Part shown: positions 15,202 to 24,545 of the stretch, piece by piece
Layout of the letters: the number at the start of each line of letters is the position of its first letter
How positions within the stretch are numbered: position 1 is the stretch's first letter
Position numbers and translations under genes: made by a program
The notes under the pieces: model-generated
Database searches by the model: none
What the model saw: the letters and a program-made list of their open reading frames with translations, nothing else
What the model was told of the DNA's origin: nothing
NCBI RefSeq assembly: GCF_009192775.1
Contig: NZ_VTFX01000001.1
Coordinates: 372,001-436,000 of the forward strand
Length of the DNA stretch: 64,000 nt
Origin: Arthrobacter yangruifuii
GTDB taxonomy: Bacteria > Actinomycetota > Actinomycetes > Actinomycetales > Micrococcaceae
Direction: 5' to 3'

Positions 15202-16326
15202 ATGCCAGGTATCGGCGCACCGCTGTGGGACATGCTGTCCGAGACCGTTGAGTCCGGCTGGTGCCCCGGGCTGGTGGCCGGGGTCCGGATTGGCGGGCAG
15301 ACGGAGTTTTTTGCCGCCGGTTCGCTGGATTTCGGGCGGTCCGAGCCGATGGCGGAGGACACGCCGTTCCGTATCTCCTCGCTGAGCAAACTCTTCGGCG
15401 GCGCCCTTGCGTTGAGCCTGGTGGCGGATGGAACGCTGGATCTGGATGAGGACGTTTCCCGCCTATTGCCGGCGCTCGGGCACCTGCGCGTGCTTGCGAC
15501 GCCGGATGCGCCGCTCACCGTCTCCGTTCCCACCCGCGGTCCCATCACCCTGCGCCACCTGCTGACCTTCACTGCGGGACTCGGCATCGATTTCGCTCCT
15601 ACCCCCTACGCCGCGGCCACTCGTGACCTGCTGTGGGGACCCAACCCGCCGGAGGTGACCCCGGAGGAGTATGTGGAGCGGGTGTCCCGGCTGCCGTTGG
15701 CTCATCAGCCGGGGGATCTCTGGATGTACCACTCGTGCGCGGACCTGCTCTCGGTGGTGGTGGCGAAGGCTGCGGGTGCGTCAGTAGGGGAATTGGTGGA
15801 GGAACGGATCAGTAAGCCGTTCGGGTTGGCCGGTACCGGCTTCCCCACAGGTGAGGAGTTGTTCCCCACCGTCTATGAAGCGGTGGACGGCGAACTGCGG
15901 GAAGCGGTTTCCTACCGGGATGCGCTCGCCTCCCCGCCGCTGTTTCAATCCCTGGCCGGCGGGCTGGTGTCCACCGTGCCCGACTATTTGAGCTTTCTGG
16001 CCCAACTGGCGGACGACGCCGTGCTGCCGGCCGGGCTGCGGGAGCAGATGACGGAGAACCAGCTCACGTCCCCGCAGCGGGAAGGCCTCGCCGAGATGGT
16101 CGGCCCGGATGAATCATGGGGGTTCATGACCGCCGTGCAGACCGGGCCCGGGGCCTCCTGGTCCGAACCGGGGATGTGGGGATGGGCCGGCGGTTCCGGC
16201 ACCAGCGCCGCGGTGTATCCAAACGGCGATATCGGGGTCATTTTCACGCAGCGGTTCATGGCGGGTCCGCAGGATGACTTCGGCTTTTTCTGGAAGCCGT
16301 TCGGGGCCCTGCGACAAAGTCCGTAG
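15202..16326 (+). CDS. Serine beta-lactamase-fold hydrolase (class C / esterase type)
   Basis: A 374-residue penicillin-binding/beta-lactamase-fold protein. The nucleophile motif SxxK is S60-LS-K63 in RISSLSKLFGG. A tyrosine motif lies in WMYHSCADLLS, and the third motif position is WAGGSGTSA near the C-terminus. No signal peptide is evident, so a cytoplasmic esterase or peptidase-like activity is more likely than antibiotic resistance. The start is uncertain: the ATG at 15202 has GGAGG only one base upstream, which is too close to serve it well. Confidence 0.85.
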   Translation: MPGIGAPLWDMLSETVESGWCPGLVAGVRIGGQTEFFAAGSLDFGRSEPMAEDTPFRISSLSKLFGGALALSLVADGTLDLDEDVSRLLPALGHLRVLATPDAPLTVSVPTRGPITLRHLLTFTAGLGIDFAPTPYAAATRDLLWGPNPPEVTPEEYVERVSRLPLAHQPGDLWMYHSCADLLSVVVAKAAGASVGELVEERISKPFGLAGTGFPTGEELFPTVYEAVDGELREAVSYRDALASPPLFQSLAGGLVSTVPDYLSFLAQLADDAVLPAGLREQMTENQLTSPQREGLAEMVGPDESWGFMTAVQTGPGASWSEPGMWGWAGGSGTSAAVYPNGDIGVIFTQRFMAGPQDDFGFFWKPFGALRQSP

Positions 16327-16448
16327 GGGCATTTTCACCCCTAAACCATTAACCGCCCTTAAGTGCAGCCACGCTGATTCCGGGCTTCTGTAGGTTTTCG
16401 TAGGCCGGGAACCAAGGGATGGATCCGCGCATAACAACTTAACGTTGC

Positions 16449-16500
16449 TTAATATTTGCGGCGTACCCTCTAATAGACCCAGTGGCGCTCATCACACTGG
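16449..16500 (+). promoter_or_regulatory. Promoter region of the lactonase-BKACE regulator with an inverted repeat
   Basis: A -35-like TTAATA (16449-16454) and a -10-like TAATAG (16471-16476) are spaced by 16 bases. Directly downstream CCAGTG (16479-16484) and CACTGG (16495-16500) form a perfect 6-bp inverted repeat with a 10-base gap, which could be an operator or a leader hairpin. Confidence 0.35.
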
Positions 16501-16528
16501 TGACCGCAGAACCGCGAAAGGGGGAGCC

Positions 16529-17599
16529 GTGTCCGGTGAGACCACTGTCCCGGTGCAGTCCGCGGTTCCGAAGCGGACGGCTAAAGTCTCCGCAGCCGCC
16601 GTCGCCCGAGCCTGCGGAGTCTCTCCCGCCACGGTCAGCTACGTCATGAACGGCCGCCCCGGTGTTTCCGTCGAAACCCGCCGAGAGGTGCTGAAAACTG
16701 CGACCGAACTAGGCTTTCGTCCGACCGGAGCCGGTGACTTAGCAACGCTCACACGTGTGGTGGGACTGATCCTCCCCAATATCGTCAACCAGATGTACAC
16801 GGGCTGGGCCGAGCACATCATTACCGTCACGGCAGCCGAGGGTTTCGAGGTGTTCGTCGCCACCACCCAGGACGATGCCGAATCCCTGGCCCAGGTCGCA
16901 TCGACTTTCGCGGCCCGCAACGTGGACGGGGTCATCATTGCGGCCGCGCTCCGGGAAGATTCCCGCGCGCTGCGCACGCTGCGGCAAAAACGCATCCCCT
17001 ACGTCTATCTTTCACGCCGCTCGGAGCATATTCCGGGTGACTTTGTGGGAATAGACGATGACGCAGCAGCCAGCCAGTTGATGGCTCATGTTCTCAGCCA
17101 CGGTTACAGCGAAATTGCCACGGTTATCGGCCCCCGCTTTTCCACCGCATCCCTTGCCCGGGAACAGGCATTCGTCCGCACGGCGGCCGCGTCAGGGGTA
17201 ATCATTTCCGGGGACCGGAAGATCAGCACCAGGCTCAATTCCCACGGCGGACTGGTTGCCGCCGAAAAACTGCTCGGCTCGGCTGATCCGCCTCAGGCGA
17301 TCGTTTGCGGCTCGGACGAGATTGCCATCGGGGTAATGGAACACGCACTCTCCCTGGGCCTGCGCATCCCGGCCGACGTCGCCGTCGTCGGAAGCGATGG
17401 GCTGCCGCATAGCCGCTCGAGACTGATCGGCATGACAACCATTGTGCAGCCGGTCAAGAAGATGGCGGAACGCGCCTTTGAACTACTGCTGAACCAGATC
17501 ACCAGCCCCCGTACAACCTACGCGCACGCGGTCTGCGCCCACCGTATCCACCTAGGCACCAGCTGCGGCTGCCCGCCGCCGGACCCGCCTGCAGCCTGA
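16529..17599 (+). CDS. LacI-family regulator of the lactonase-BKACE operon
   Basis: A 356-residue LacI repressor. The N-terminal helix-turn-helix and hinge (VSAAAVARACGVSPATVSYVMNGR) are followed by a periplasmic-binding-protein-like sensor domain (LPNIVNQMYTG to the C-terminus, with VAVVGSDGLPHSR). The tail has an unusual Cys/Pro motif, SCGCPPPDPPAA. The GTG at 16529 is chosen because GGGGGAG lies two to three bases before it; the ORF is open further upstream. It precedes the seven catabolic genes in the same direction, so its effector is probably an intermediate of that pathway. Confidence 0.9.
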   Translation: MSGETTVPVQSAVPKRTAKVSAAAVARACGVSPATVSYVMNGRPGVSVETRREVLKTATELGFRPTGAGDLATLTRVVGLILPNIVNQMYTGWAEHIITVTAAEGFEVFVATTQDDAESLAQVASTFAARNVDGVIIAAALREDSRALRTLRQKRIPYVYLSRRSEHIPGDFVGIDDDAAASQLMAHVLSHGYSEIATVIGPRFSTASLAREQAFVRTAAASGVIISGDRKISTRLNSHGGLVAAEKLLGSADPPQAIVCGSDEIAIGVMEHALSLGLRIPADVAVVGSDGLPHSRSRLIGMTTIVQPVKKMAERAFELLLNQITSPRTTYAHAVCAHRIHLGTSCGCPPPDPPAA

Positions 17600-17654
17600 C
17601 CTCCGCTCGCCAGCCAACTCCTCACTTCCCCCCTGCCAGAAGGGCCATACAGCC

Positions 17655-18545
17655 ATGCTCCAATCACCCCGCATAGAGGTGCTGCTCGACATTAAAACCA
17701 CCCTGGGCGAAGGTCCGGTCTGGGATGGGGAATCCCAGCGGCTGCATTGGATCGACAGTGCGGACGGGCGGATTTTCCGGTCCACGCATGACGGCCGGGA
17801 GCTGCGCTCGTGGGAGGTCGGCGAACCCATCGGTTCCATGGCAGTGTCCCGTGACGGCAGCTTCTTCTTGGCTGCCCTGAAGAGCGGGCTGCACCGGATC
17901 GACGTCGCCACCGGCGAGCAGGAACTCCTGGTGGACCCCGAACCGGACCTGCCGAACAACCGGCTCAATGACGGCAAGGTGGACCGCCAGGGACGGTTTG
18001 TCTTCGGCTCCATGGACACTCTGGAGGAACAGGCCAGCGGACGGCTGTACAGCTACACCCCGGAAGGGCAGCTGAACACCCTCGACGACGGCATTGTGGT
18101 CTCCAACGGCCCCTGCTTCAGCCCAGACGGACGCACGCTTTACTTCAGCGACACCTGGACCGGACTCATTTGGGCCTATGACTACGATCCGGGCACCGGT
18201 CAGGCGTCCAACCGGCGGACCTTTGCTTCCGTTGACACCAGCTCCGGCGGAGCAGCTGACGGTGCCACCGTGGATGCCGACGGCTACCTCTGGCAGGCAT
18301 TGGTCTACGGCGGAAAAATCATCCGCTATGCGCCGGACGGTGCGGTTGACCGGGTCATCGATACACCGGTCCTGAAGGTCACCAGCCTCGCCTTCGGCGG
18401 ACCGGACCTGGACACCCTGTTCGTCACGTCCATGGCCAAACCGCCGCTGCCCCGCTTCCCCGCCGACGGCCAGCAGCGCGGATCCCTCTTCGCCGTGTCC
18501 GGACTGGGCGTCCGCGGACTGGCCGAGCCCCGCTTCGGCGCCTGA
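17655..18545 (+). CDS. SMP-30/gluconolactonase-family lactonase
   Basis: A 296-residue six-bladed beta-propeller. The metal-site residues of the SMP-30/gluconolactonase/LRE family are in place: the Glu of TLGEGPVWDGE, the Asn of NNRLNDGKVD, and the Asn/Asp pair of VSNGPCFSPDGRTLYFSDT. These enzymes hydrolyse sugar or hydroxy-acid lactones with a divalent metal. It is the first structural gene of the operon, so the imported compound or its first oxidation product is probably a lactone that is opened to a hydroxy acid. Confidence 0.92.
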   Translation: MLQSPRIEVLLDIKTTLGEGPVWDGESQRLHWIDSADGRIFRSTHDGRELRSWEVGEPIGSMAVSRDGSFFLAALKSGLHRIDVATGEQELLVDPEPDLPNNRLNDGKVDRQGRFVFGSMDTLEEQASGRLYSYTPEGQLNTLDDGIVVSNGPCFSPDGRTLYFSDTWTGLIWAYDYDPGTGQASNRRTFASVDTSSGGAADGATVDADGYLWQALVYGGKIIRYAPDGAVDRVIDTPVLKVTSLAFGGPDLDTLFVTSMAKPPLPRFPADGQQRGSLFAVSGLGVRGLAEPRFGA

Positions 18546-18560
18546 GCAGAAAGCCCCCAA

Positions 18561-19898
18561 ATGTCTTCTAACCCGAGCTCCCGCCTGTCCCTGAAGTCCG
18601 TCCACAAGTACTCCTGGGTGTCCCTGCTGGTGTGTTGGCTGATCTGGATCCTGAACGCCTATGACCGGGAAATCATCCTGCGTTTGGGTCCGACCATCTC
18701 CGAGACCTTCAACCTCTCCGCCGAAGCCTGGGGCGGCATCGCCTCCGTGGTGATGCTGGCGCTGGCCGTCATGGCCATTCCCGGATCCGCCATGAGCGAC
18801 AAATACGGCAGCGGCTGGAAGCGCGCACGCTTCCAGGTGCCGCTCGTCATCGGCTACGCCGCGCTGTCCTTCATTTCCGGCTTCAAGTTCATCAGCCACA
18901 ACATCGCCGCCTTCGTGGCGCTGCGGGTTGGCGTCAACCTCGGCGCAGGCTGGGCCGAGCCGGTAGGCGTCAGCAACACCGCTGAATGGTGGCCGAAGGA
19001 ACGCCGCGGATTCGCGCTGGGTGCCCACCACACCGGCTACCCCATCGGATCCCTGCTCTCCGGGCTCCTGGCCGCCGTGGTGATCTCGGTCTTTGGCCCG
19101 GAAAACTGGTCCTACGCCCTGTTCCTGGCCCTGTTCATCGCCATTCCGCTGATGCTGTTCTGGGGCAAGTACTCCACCCCGGACAAAATCGAGACCCTCT
19201 ATGCGGACATCAAAGCCAAGGGCCTCACACCGCCCGAACTAGCCGATCCCCAGGTTGCCCGCCCCAAGGGCCTGCTGAAGAAAACCCTGCGCGTGCGCAG
19301 CATCCCCCTGACGGCGGGCACCACCATGTTCACGCAGATTGTGTACATGGGCATCAACACGGTCCTGCCTGCCTACCTGTTCAACGTCGTCGGCCTTTCC
19401 CTTGCAGAGTCCGCCGGCCTGAGCGTGGTCTTTGCCGTGACCGGCATCCTGGGCCAGATCATCTGGCCGACACTGTCGGACATCATCGGCCGCAAAATCA
19501 CCATTGTCATCTGCGGCGTGTGGATGGCTGCTTCCGTGGCTACCTTCTACTTCGCCACCACCTCCCTGCTGGTGGTCATCATCCAGCTCGCGTTCGGCCT
19601 GGTGGCCAACGCCGTGTGGCCCATCTACTACGCGGCAGCCTCGGACGCAGCTCCGGAAGGGGCCACCTCCACCGCCAACGGCATTGTCACCACGGCCATG
19701 TTCATCGGCGGCGGCATCGCCCCCGTTCTCATGGGACAGCTGATCGCGCTGGGCGGCGGCTGGGAAGAACGCGCCGGTTATGTCCTCTGCTTCCTGGTCA
19801 TGGCCGGGCTTGCCCTGCTCGGCGTCGTCCTTCAGCTCTTCGCCCGCAGTGATTCGGGTACTTCCCACCAGAAAACGCAGGAGCCGGCAGCACCATGA
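18561..19898 (+). CDS. MFS transporter 1 of the lactonase-BKACE operon
   Basis: A 445-residue MFS carrier with 12 predicted helices. The loop DKYGSGWKRARF follows helix 2, and the acidic NAYDREIILRLGP element in helix 1 resembles organic-anion symporters. It lies 15 bases after the lactonase gene and ends just before a second MFS gene. It is probably an uptake carrier for the operon's acid or lactone substrate; why two unrelated MFS carriers are encoded side by side is unclear. Confidence 0.9.
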   Translation: MSSNPSSRLSLKSVHKYSWVSLLVCWLIWILNAYDREIILRLGPTISETFNLSAEAWGGIASVVMLALAVMAIPGSAMSDKYGSGWKRARFQVPLVIGYAALSFISGFKFISHNIAAFVALRVGVNLGAGWAEPVGVSNTAEWWPKERRGFALGAHHTGYPIGSLLSGLLAAVVISVFGPENWSYALFLALFIAIPLMLFWGKYSTPDKIETLYADIKAKGLTPPELADPQVARPKGLLKKTLRVRSIPLTAGTTMFTQIVYMGINTVLPAYLFNVVGLSLAESAGLSVVFAVTGILGQIIWPTLSDIIGRKITIVICGVWMAASVATFYFATTSLLVVIIQLAFGLVANAVWPIYYAAASDAAPEGATSTANGIVTTAMFIGGGIAPVLMGQLIALGGGWEERAGYVLCFLVMAGLALLGVVLQLFARSDSGTSHQKTQEPAAP

Positions 19899-19951
19899 GC
19901 CACGGTCCCGCACCCCATTCCTCTCAACCCTCCACCACGAAAGGCACGGCA

Positions 19952-21247
19952 ATGAGGCCGCAAGCCGTCATCAATAAGCTCATCTTCCGGCGGGTCATGC
20001 CGCTCCTGATCGCTGCCTACGTCATGGCGTTCCTGGACCGGACCAACATCGGCATGGCCAAGGACCGGATGGAGATTGACCTCGGAATATCCGCCACGGC
20101 CTACGGCATTGGTGCCGGGCTGTTCTTCCTGACCTATGCCCTCTCGGAAATCCCGTCCAACCTGATCATGCATAAGGTCGGGGCACGCTTCTGGATCATG
20201 CGGATCATGATTACCTGGGGCATCCTGTCCGCCTGCATGGCCCTGGTCCAGGGTGAATGGTCCTTCTACATCCTGCGCATGCTCCTGGGCATAGCGGAGG
20301 CGGGGCTCTTCCCCGGTGTCATTTACTTCCTGACCCAGTGGTTTGTGGTCAAGGACCGGGCCAAGGCGAACGGCATGTTCCTGCTCGGCGTCTCCCTGGC
20401 CAATATCATCGGTGCACCCCTGGGCGGCGCTCTCCTGACCCTGGACGGTCTCGGCGGGCTGCACGGCTGGCAGTGGATGTTCATTATCGAAGGCCTGCCG
20501 GCCTGCGTATTGGCTTTCTTCGTCTGGAAATACCTGCCGGACAAGCCCACCGATGCCAAGTTCCTCACCCGTGCAGAGGCTGAAGACCTTGAGGCCCGGA
20601 TCCTGGCCGAAGAACAGGCGGGCGCCGAGGCGTCCGGTAACTCCAAACTGCGCCACGTGCTCAAGGACAAACAGATCCTGCTGGTGGTCGGCATTTACTT
20701 CGCGCACCAGATTGCCGTCTACGCACTGAGCTTCTTCCTCCCTTCAATCATCGGCAGCTACGGTGAACTGGGCTCCATCCAGATTGGGCTGCTGACCTCC
20801 GTTCCGTGGATCTTCTCCGCGATCGGCGCCCTGCTGTTGCCCCGCCTGGCCACCAATGCCTCGCGCTCGCGCCTCATCGCCACCTGCACGATGGTTGGCA
20901 TTGTCGCAGGCTTCACCCTCGGTGCCGTGGGCGGACCGATCCTCGGGATGATCGGTTTCTGCCTGGCTGCCTTCAACTTCTTCGCCCTGCAGCCCATCCT
21001 TTTCACCTACCCGGCCACCCGGCTTTCCGGCGCCGCATTGGCCGGCGGAATCGCCTTCGTCAACAGCGTGGGCCTGCTGGGCGGCTTCCTCGGCCCCTAC
21101 ATTATGGGCTTCATGGAGGACGTCACCGGTTCGAAGGTCTCCGGCCTCTGGTTCATTGTGGCCATGTGCGCCATCGGCGCGGTACTCACCCGCGCGCTCA
21201 AGCGCGGAGCGGAAGACCCGGCCAAAGCCGCAGTTGCCGCGCACTAA
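19952..21247 (+). CDS. MFS transporter 2 (anion:cation symporter subfamily)
   Basis: A 431-residue MFS carrier of the ACS type, seen from AYVMAFLDRTNIGMAKDRM in helix 1, SEIPSNLIMHKVGARFWI and the motif FLTQWFVVKDRAKANGMF. ACS members import sugar acids, aromatic acids and other organic anions with protons. The ATG at 19952 has GAAAGG 7 bases upstream and gives the usual short N-terminus. An alternative ATG at 19895 overlaps the preceding stop (ATGA) and would add 19 residues. It is clearly different from the first MFS gene, so this is not a recent duplication. Confidence 0.9.
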   Translation: MRPQAVINKLIFRRVMPLLIAAYVMAFLDRTNIGMAKDRMEIDLGISATAYGIGAGLFFLTYALSEIPSNLIMHKVGARFWIMRIMITWGILSACMALVQGEWSFYILRMLLGIAEAGLFPGVIYFLTQWFVVKDRAKANGMFLLGVSLANIIGAPLGGALLTLDGLGGLHGWQWMFIIEGLPACVLAFFVWKYLPDKPTDAKFLTRAEAEDLEARILAEEQAGAEASGNSKLRHVLKDKQILLVVGIYFAHQIAVYALSFFLPSIIGSYGELGSIQIGLLTSVPWIFSAIGALLLPRLATNASRSRLIATCTMVGIVAGFTLGAVGGPILGMIGFCLAAFNFFALQPILFTYPATRLSGAALAGGIAFVNSVGLLGGFLGPYIMGFMEDVTGSKVSGLWFIVAMCAIGAVLTRALKRGAEDPAKAAVAAH

Positions 21248-21287
21248 AAACCATCCCCACACCATCCACCACAAAGGAGCATGACCC

Positions 21288-22067
21288 GTGGATTCCACAG
21301 GACTCGACTACACCGGCCGCAAGGTTCTCGTCACCGCCGGGGCCGCAGGCATCGGCCTGGCCATCGCCACCCGCTTCAAGGAACTCGGCGCCGCCGTCTT
21401 CGTCACGGACATCAATCAGGCAGCCGTTGACGCCGCCCGCACAGCCGGATTCTCCGCCGCCGTAAGCGACGTCTCCGACGAAGGCCAGGTCCGCACCCTC
21501 ATGGGTACCGTCGCCGCGGAACTGGGCGGACTGGATGTACTGGTCAACAACGCCGGCATTGCCGGCCCCACCGGCCCCATCGAAACCCTCGACGCCGGCG
21601 CGTGGAAAACCACGTTCGACGTCAACGTGCACGGCCAGTTCTACTGCATCAAGCATGCCCTGCCGCTGCTGCGCCAGGCTGAGCAGGCCGCCATTGTGAA
21701 CCTCTCCTCGGCGGCGGGCCGCCTCGGCATGGCCGGCCGCAGCCCCTACTCGGCATCCAAATGGGCGGTCGTGGGGCTGACCAAAACCCTGGCCATCGAA
21801 CTCGGCGAGGAAGGCATCCGGGTCAACGCCATCTGCCCGGGCGCCGTCGACGGACCCCGCATCGGCGCCGTCATCGACGCCAAGGCCGCCATGCTGGGCC
21901 GCCCGGTGGAGGAAGTCTCCGACCTCTACCACCGGCAGTCCTCCCTGAACCGCCTGGTCCAGGCCGAAGACATCGCCAACATGGCCGTGTTCCTGGCCGG
22001 CAATCTGGCCCGCAACGTCAACGGCCAGGCGATGGCCGTCGACGGCAACACCGAGAAGCTTTACTAA
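21288..22067 (+). CDS. SDR-family dehydrogenase of the BKACE pathway
   Basis: A 259-residue classical SDR. The cofactor motif TAGAAGIGLA, the acidic end of beta-2 (VTDIN, favouring NAD), NNAGIAG, the catalytic Ser in NLSSAAGR and YSASK are all present. In this operon the expected job is oxidation of the beta-hydroxy group of the opened lactone, giving the beta-keto acid used by the next enzyme. A GGAG site precedes the start at 21288 (GTG). Confidence 0.92.
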   Translation: MDSTGLDYTGRKVLVTAGAAGIGLAIATRFKELGAAVFVTDINQAAVDAARTAGFSAAVSDVSDEGQVRTLMGTVAAELGGLDVLVNNAGIAGPTGPIETLDAGAWKTTFDVNVHGQFYCIKHALPLLRQAEQAAIVNLSSAAGRLGMAGRSPYSASKWAVVGLTKTLAIELGEEGIRVNAICPGAVDGPRIGAVIDAKAAMLGRPVEEVSDLYHRQSSLNRLVQAEDIANMAVFLAGNLARNVNGQAMAVDGNTEKLY

Positions 22068-22096
22068 CCGCTGCTCCACCAGCAAAAGGACCCCTC

Positions 22097-23029
22097 ATGG
22101 CCACTAAGCGCAAAGTCATCATCACCTCCGCCGTCACCGGAGCCATCCACACCCCCTCCATGTCTCCGCACCTGCCGGTTACCCCGGACGAAATTGCCGA
22201 AGCGGCGATCGGTGCAGCCCGGGCCGGTGCCGCGATTGTTCACATGCACGCCCGCGACCCCAAGGACGGCCGTCCGTCCCAGGAGCCTAAACACTTCGAG
22301 CCCATCCTGACCAAGCTCAAGGCCAACACGGACGCGGTCATCAACATCACCACGGGCGGTTCCCCGCACATGACCGTGGAGGAGCGCATGCTGCCCGCCT
22401 CTACCTTCAAACCGGAACTGGCCTCCCTGAACATGGGCTCAATGAACTTCGGCCTCTACCCGATGCTCGAGAGGTTCTCCGAATTCCAGCACGAATGGGA
22501 ACGCGAAGGGCTGGAAAAATCGCGGGACCTGGTCTTCAAGAACACCTTTGCCGACATTGAGAACATCCTTACGATCGGCAACGCCAACGGCACCCGGTTC
22601 GAATTCGAGTGCTACGACATTTCGCACCTGAACAATCTGGCGCACTTCCATGCCCGGGGTCTGGCACGCGGGCCGCTCTTTGTGCAGTCGGTCTTCGGGC
22701 TGCTCGGCGGAATCGGCGGCCATCCCGAGGACCTGATGCACATGCGCCGGACCGCCGACCGGCTGCTCGGCGACAACTACCAATGGTCAATCCTCGGTGC
22801 CGGCAAGAACCAGATGCCGCTTGCCACCATCGGCGCAGCCATGGGCTCCCATGTGCGGGTGGGCCTGGAGGATTCCCTGTGGATCGGACCCGGCCAGCTG
22901 GCCGCATCCAACGCGGAGCAGGTCACCCGCATCCGCACCATCCTGGAGGCGCTGAACTTTGACATTGCCACCCCTGACGAAGCCCGCGAAATGCTGCAGC
23001 TCAAGGGGCAGAACAATGTTGGCTTCTAG
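22097..23029 (+). CDS. Beta-keto acid cleavage enzyme (BKACE, DUF849)
   Basis: A 310-residue TIM-barrel enzyme of the BKACE family. The metal-binding histidines are in VHMHARDPKDGRPSQ, with INITTGGSPHMTVEER and ASLNMGSMNFG as further family signatures, and an acidic residue in VGLEDSLWIGPG. The family condenses a beta-keto acid with acetyl-CoA and splits it into acetoacetate plus a new acyl-CoA. The downstream 3-oxoacid CoA-transferase fits recovery of that acetoacetate. The residues lining the substrate pocket decide which keto acid is used, and I cannot read this from sequence alone. Confidence 0.93.
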   Translation: MATKRKVIITSAVTGAIHTPSMSPHLPVTPDEIAEAAIGAARAGAAIVHMHARDPKDGRPSQEPKHFEPILTKLKANTDAVINITTGGSPHMTVEERMLPASTFKPELASLNMGSMNFGLYPMLERFSEFQHEWEREGLEKSRDLVFKNTFADIENILTIGNANGTRFEFECYDISHLNNLAHFHARGLARGPLFVQSVFGLLGGIGGHPEDLMHMRRTADRLLGDNYQWSILGAGKNQMPLATIGAAMGSHVRVGLEDSLWIGPGQLAASNAEQVTRIRTILEALNFDIATPDEAREMLQLKGQNNVGF

Positions 23030-23058
23030 GACCGCCGCCGAACCGGGAGGCTTCCGGC

Positions 23059-23841
23059 ATGGATAAGACCTACAGCTCAGCCGGTGCCGCCGTCGCCGAC
23101 ATCCCGGACGGCGCCTCACTGGCCGTGGGAGGTTTCGGGCTCTGCGGAATACCCGCGGTACTGATCACCGCCCTGAAAGAGCAGGGGACCGGGGATCTGG
23201 AACTTGTCTCCAACAACTGCGGCGTGGATGACTGGGGGCTCGGGCTGCTGCTTGCGGACCGCAGGGTCCGCCGCGTCGTCGCCTCCTATGTCGGCGAGAA
23301 CCGGGAATTCGCCCGCCAGTACCTCGCCGGCGAACTGGAAGTGGAACTGACGCCGCAGGGCACCCTCGCCGAGCGCCTCCGTGCCGGTGGTTCGGGCATT
23401 CCCGCGTTTTACACCGCCACCGGGGTCGGCACGCAGATCGCCGACGGCGGGCTGCCGTGGAAGTACGACGCCGACGGCACCGTGGCAGTAGCCTCGCCGC
23501 CCAAACCCACGGCGGAGTTCACCGTAGACGGCAAGGCGGGACAATACGTCCTGGAAGAGGCGCTGGTCACCGACTACGCCCTGGTCCGGGCCGCAAAGGC
23601 GGACCGCCATGGAAACCTGGTTTTCCACAGTGCGGCCCGGAACTTCAACCCGCTCTGCGCCATGGCAGGCAAGATCACCATTGCCGAGGTGGAAGAACTC
23701 GTAGAACCCGGGGAACTGGATCCGGACGACATTCATTTGCCCGGCGTCTACGTTCACCGCGTGGTGGTCCTTTCCCCGGAGCAGCGGGATGCCAAGCGGA
23801 TTGAAAAGCGCACTACGAGCACCGAAACGGAGCAGCAGTAA
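23059..23841 (+). CDS. scoA: 3-oxoacid CoA-transferase subunit A
   Basis: A 260-residue alpha subunit of the succinyl-CoA:3-oxoacid (acetoacetate) CoA-transferase family, with the glycine-rich [26 protein letters not shown], and the [16 protein letters not shown] segment. Together with subunit B it would activate the acetoacetate released by BKACE to acetoacetyl-CoA for thiolysis. Its TAA overlaps the ATG of subunit B by one base. The C-terminal tail is charged and probably disordered. Confidence 0.93.
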   Translation: MDKTYSSAGAAVADIPDGASLAVGGFGLCGIPAVLITALKEQGTGDLELVSNNCGVDDWGLGLLLADRRVRRVVASYVGENREFARQYLAGELEVELTPQGTLAERLRAGGSGIPAFYTATGVGTQIADGGLPWKYDADGTVAVASPPKPTAEFTVDGKAGQYVLEEALVTDYALVRAAKADRHGNLVFHSAARNFNPLCAMAGKITIAEVEELVEPGELDPDDIHLPGVYVHRVVVLSPEQRDAKRIEKRTTSTETEQQ

Positions 23842-24521
23842 TGGCAGCAGATAAGGGCTGGACCCGTAACGAAATGGCCGCCAGGGCGGCTCGGGAACTC
23901 GAGGACGGCAGCTACGTCAACCTCGGAATCGGCCTGCCGACCCTGGTACCCAATTACGTGCCCGACGACGTCGAGATCACTCTGCAGTCCGAGAACGGAC
24001 TCCTTGGCCTGGGTCCCTATCCCCGGGATGCGGACGTTGATCCGGACCTGATCAACGCCGGCAAGGAAACCGTGACCCTGCGGCGGGGAGCCTCCACTTT
24101 CGACTCGGCACTGAGCTTCGGGATGATCCGCAGCGGGAAAATCGACGCCGCCATCCTCGGCGCCATGCAGGTTTCCGCCGGAGGAGACCTGGCCAACTGG
24201 GCCATTCCCGGCAAAATGATCAAGGGAATGGGCGGTGCCATGGACCTGGTCCACGGGGCCCGGAAAATCATTGTCCTGATGGAGCACAGCGCCAAGGACG
24301 GAAGCCCGAAGATCCTCCGGGAATGCACCCTGCCCTATACCGGGCGCGGGGTGGTTAACCGGATCATTACCGATCTGGCGGTTTTGGACGTTGTTCCCGG
24401 CGAGGGCCTGGTGCTGCGCGAACTTGCCCCCGGCATCACCGTGGAGGATGTCCGCGCCGCCACTGACGCCGAGTTCGCCGTCGACGTCCACCTGACCCGA
24501 ACGGGCGAGTTGACCCCGTGA
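23841..24521 (+). CDS. scoB: 3-oxoacid CoA-transferase subunit B
   Basis: A 226-residue beta subunit with the catalytic glutamate in [12 protein letters not shown] and the conserved [14 protein letters not shown] and [12 protein letters not shown] segments. It is translationally coupled to subunit A and ends the lactonase-BKACE operon, with only 24 bases to the convergent GAF-ANTAR gene. Confidence 0.93.
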   Translation: MAADKGWTRNEMAARAARELEDGSYVNLGIGLPTLVPNYVPDDVEITLQSENGLLGLGPYPRDADVDPDLINAGKETVTLRRGASTFDSALSFGMIRSGKIDAAILGAMQVSAGGDLANWAIPGKMIKGMGGAMDLVHGARKIIVLMEHSAKDGSPKILRECTLPYTGRGVVNRIITDLAVLDVVPGEGLVLRELAPGITVEDVRAATDAEFAVDVHLTRTGELTP

Positions 24522-24545
24522 ACATTCCGGTAGCCAGAGCAGTCC

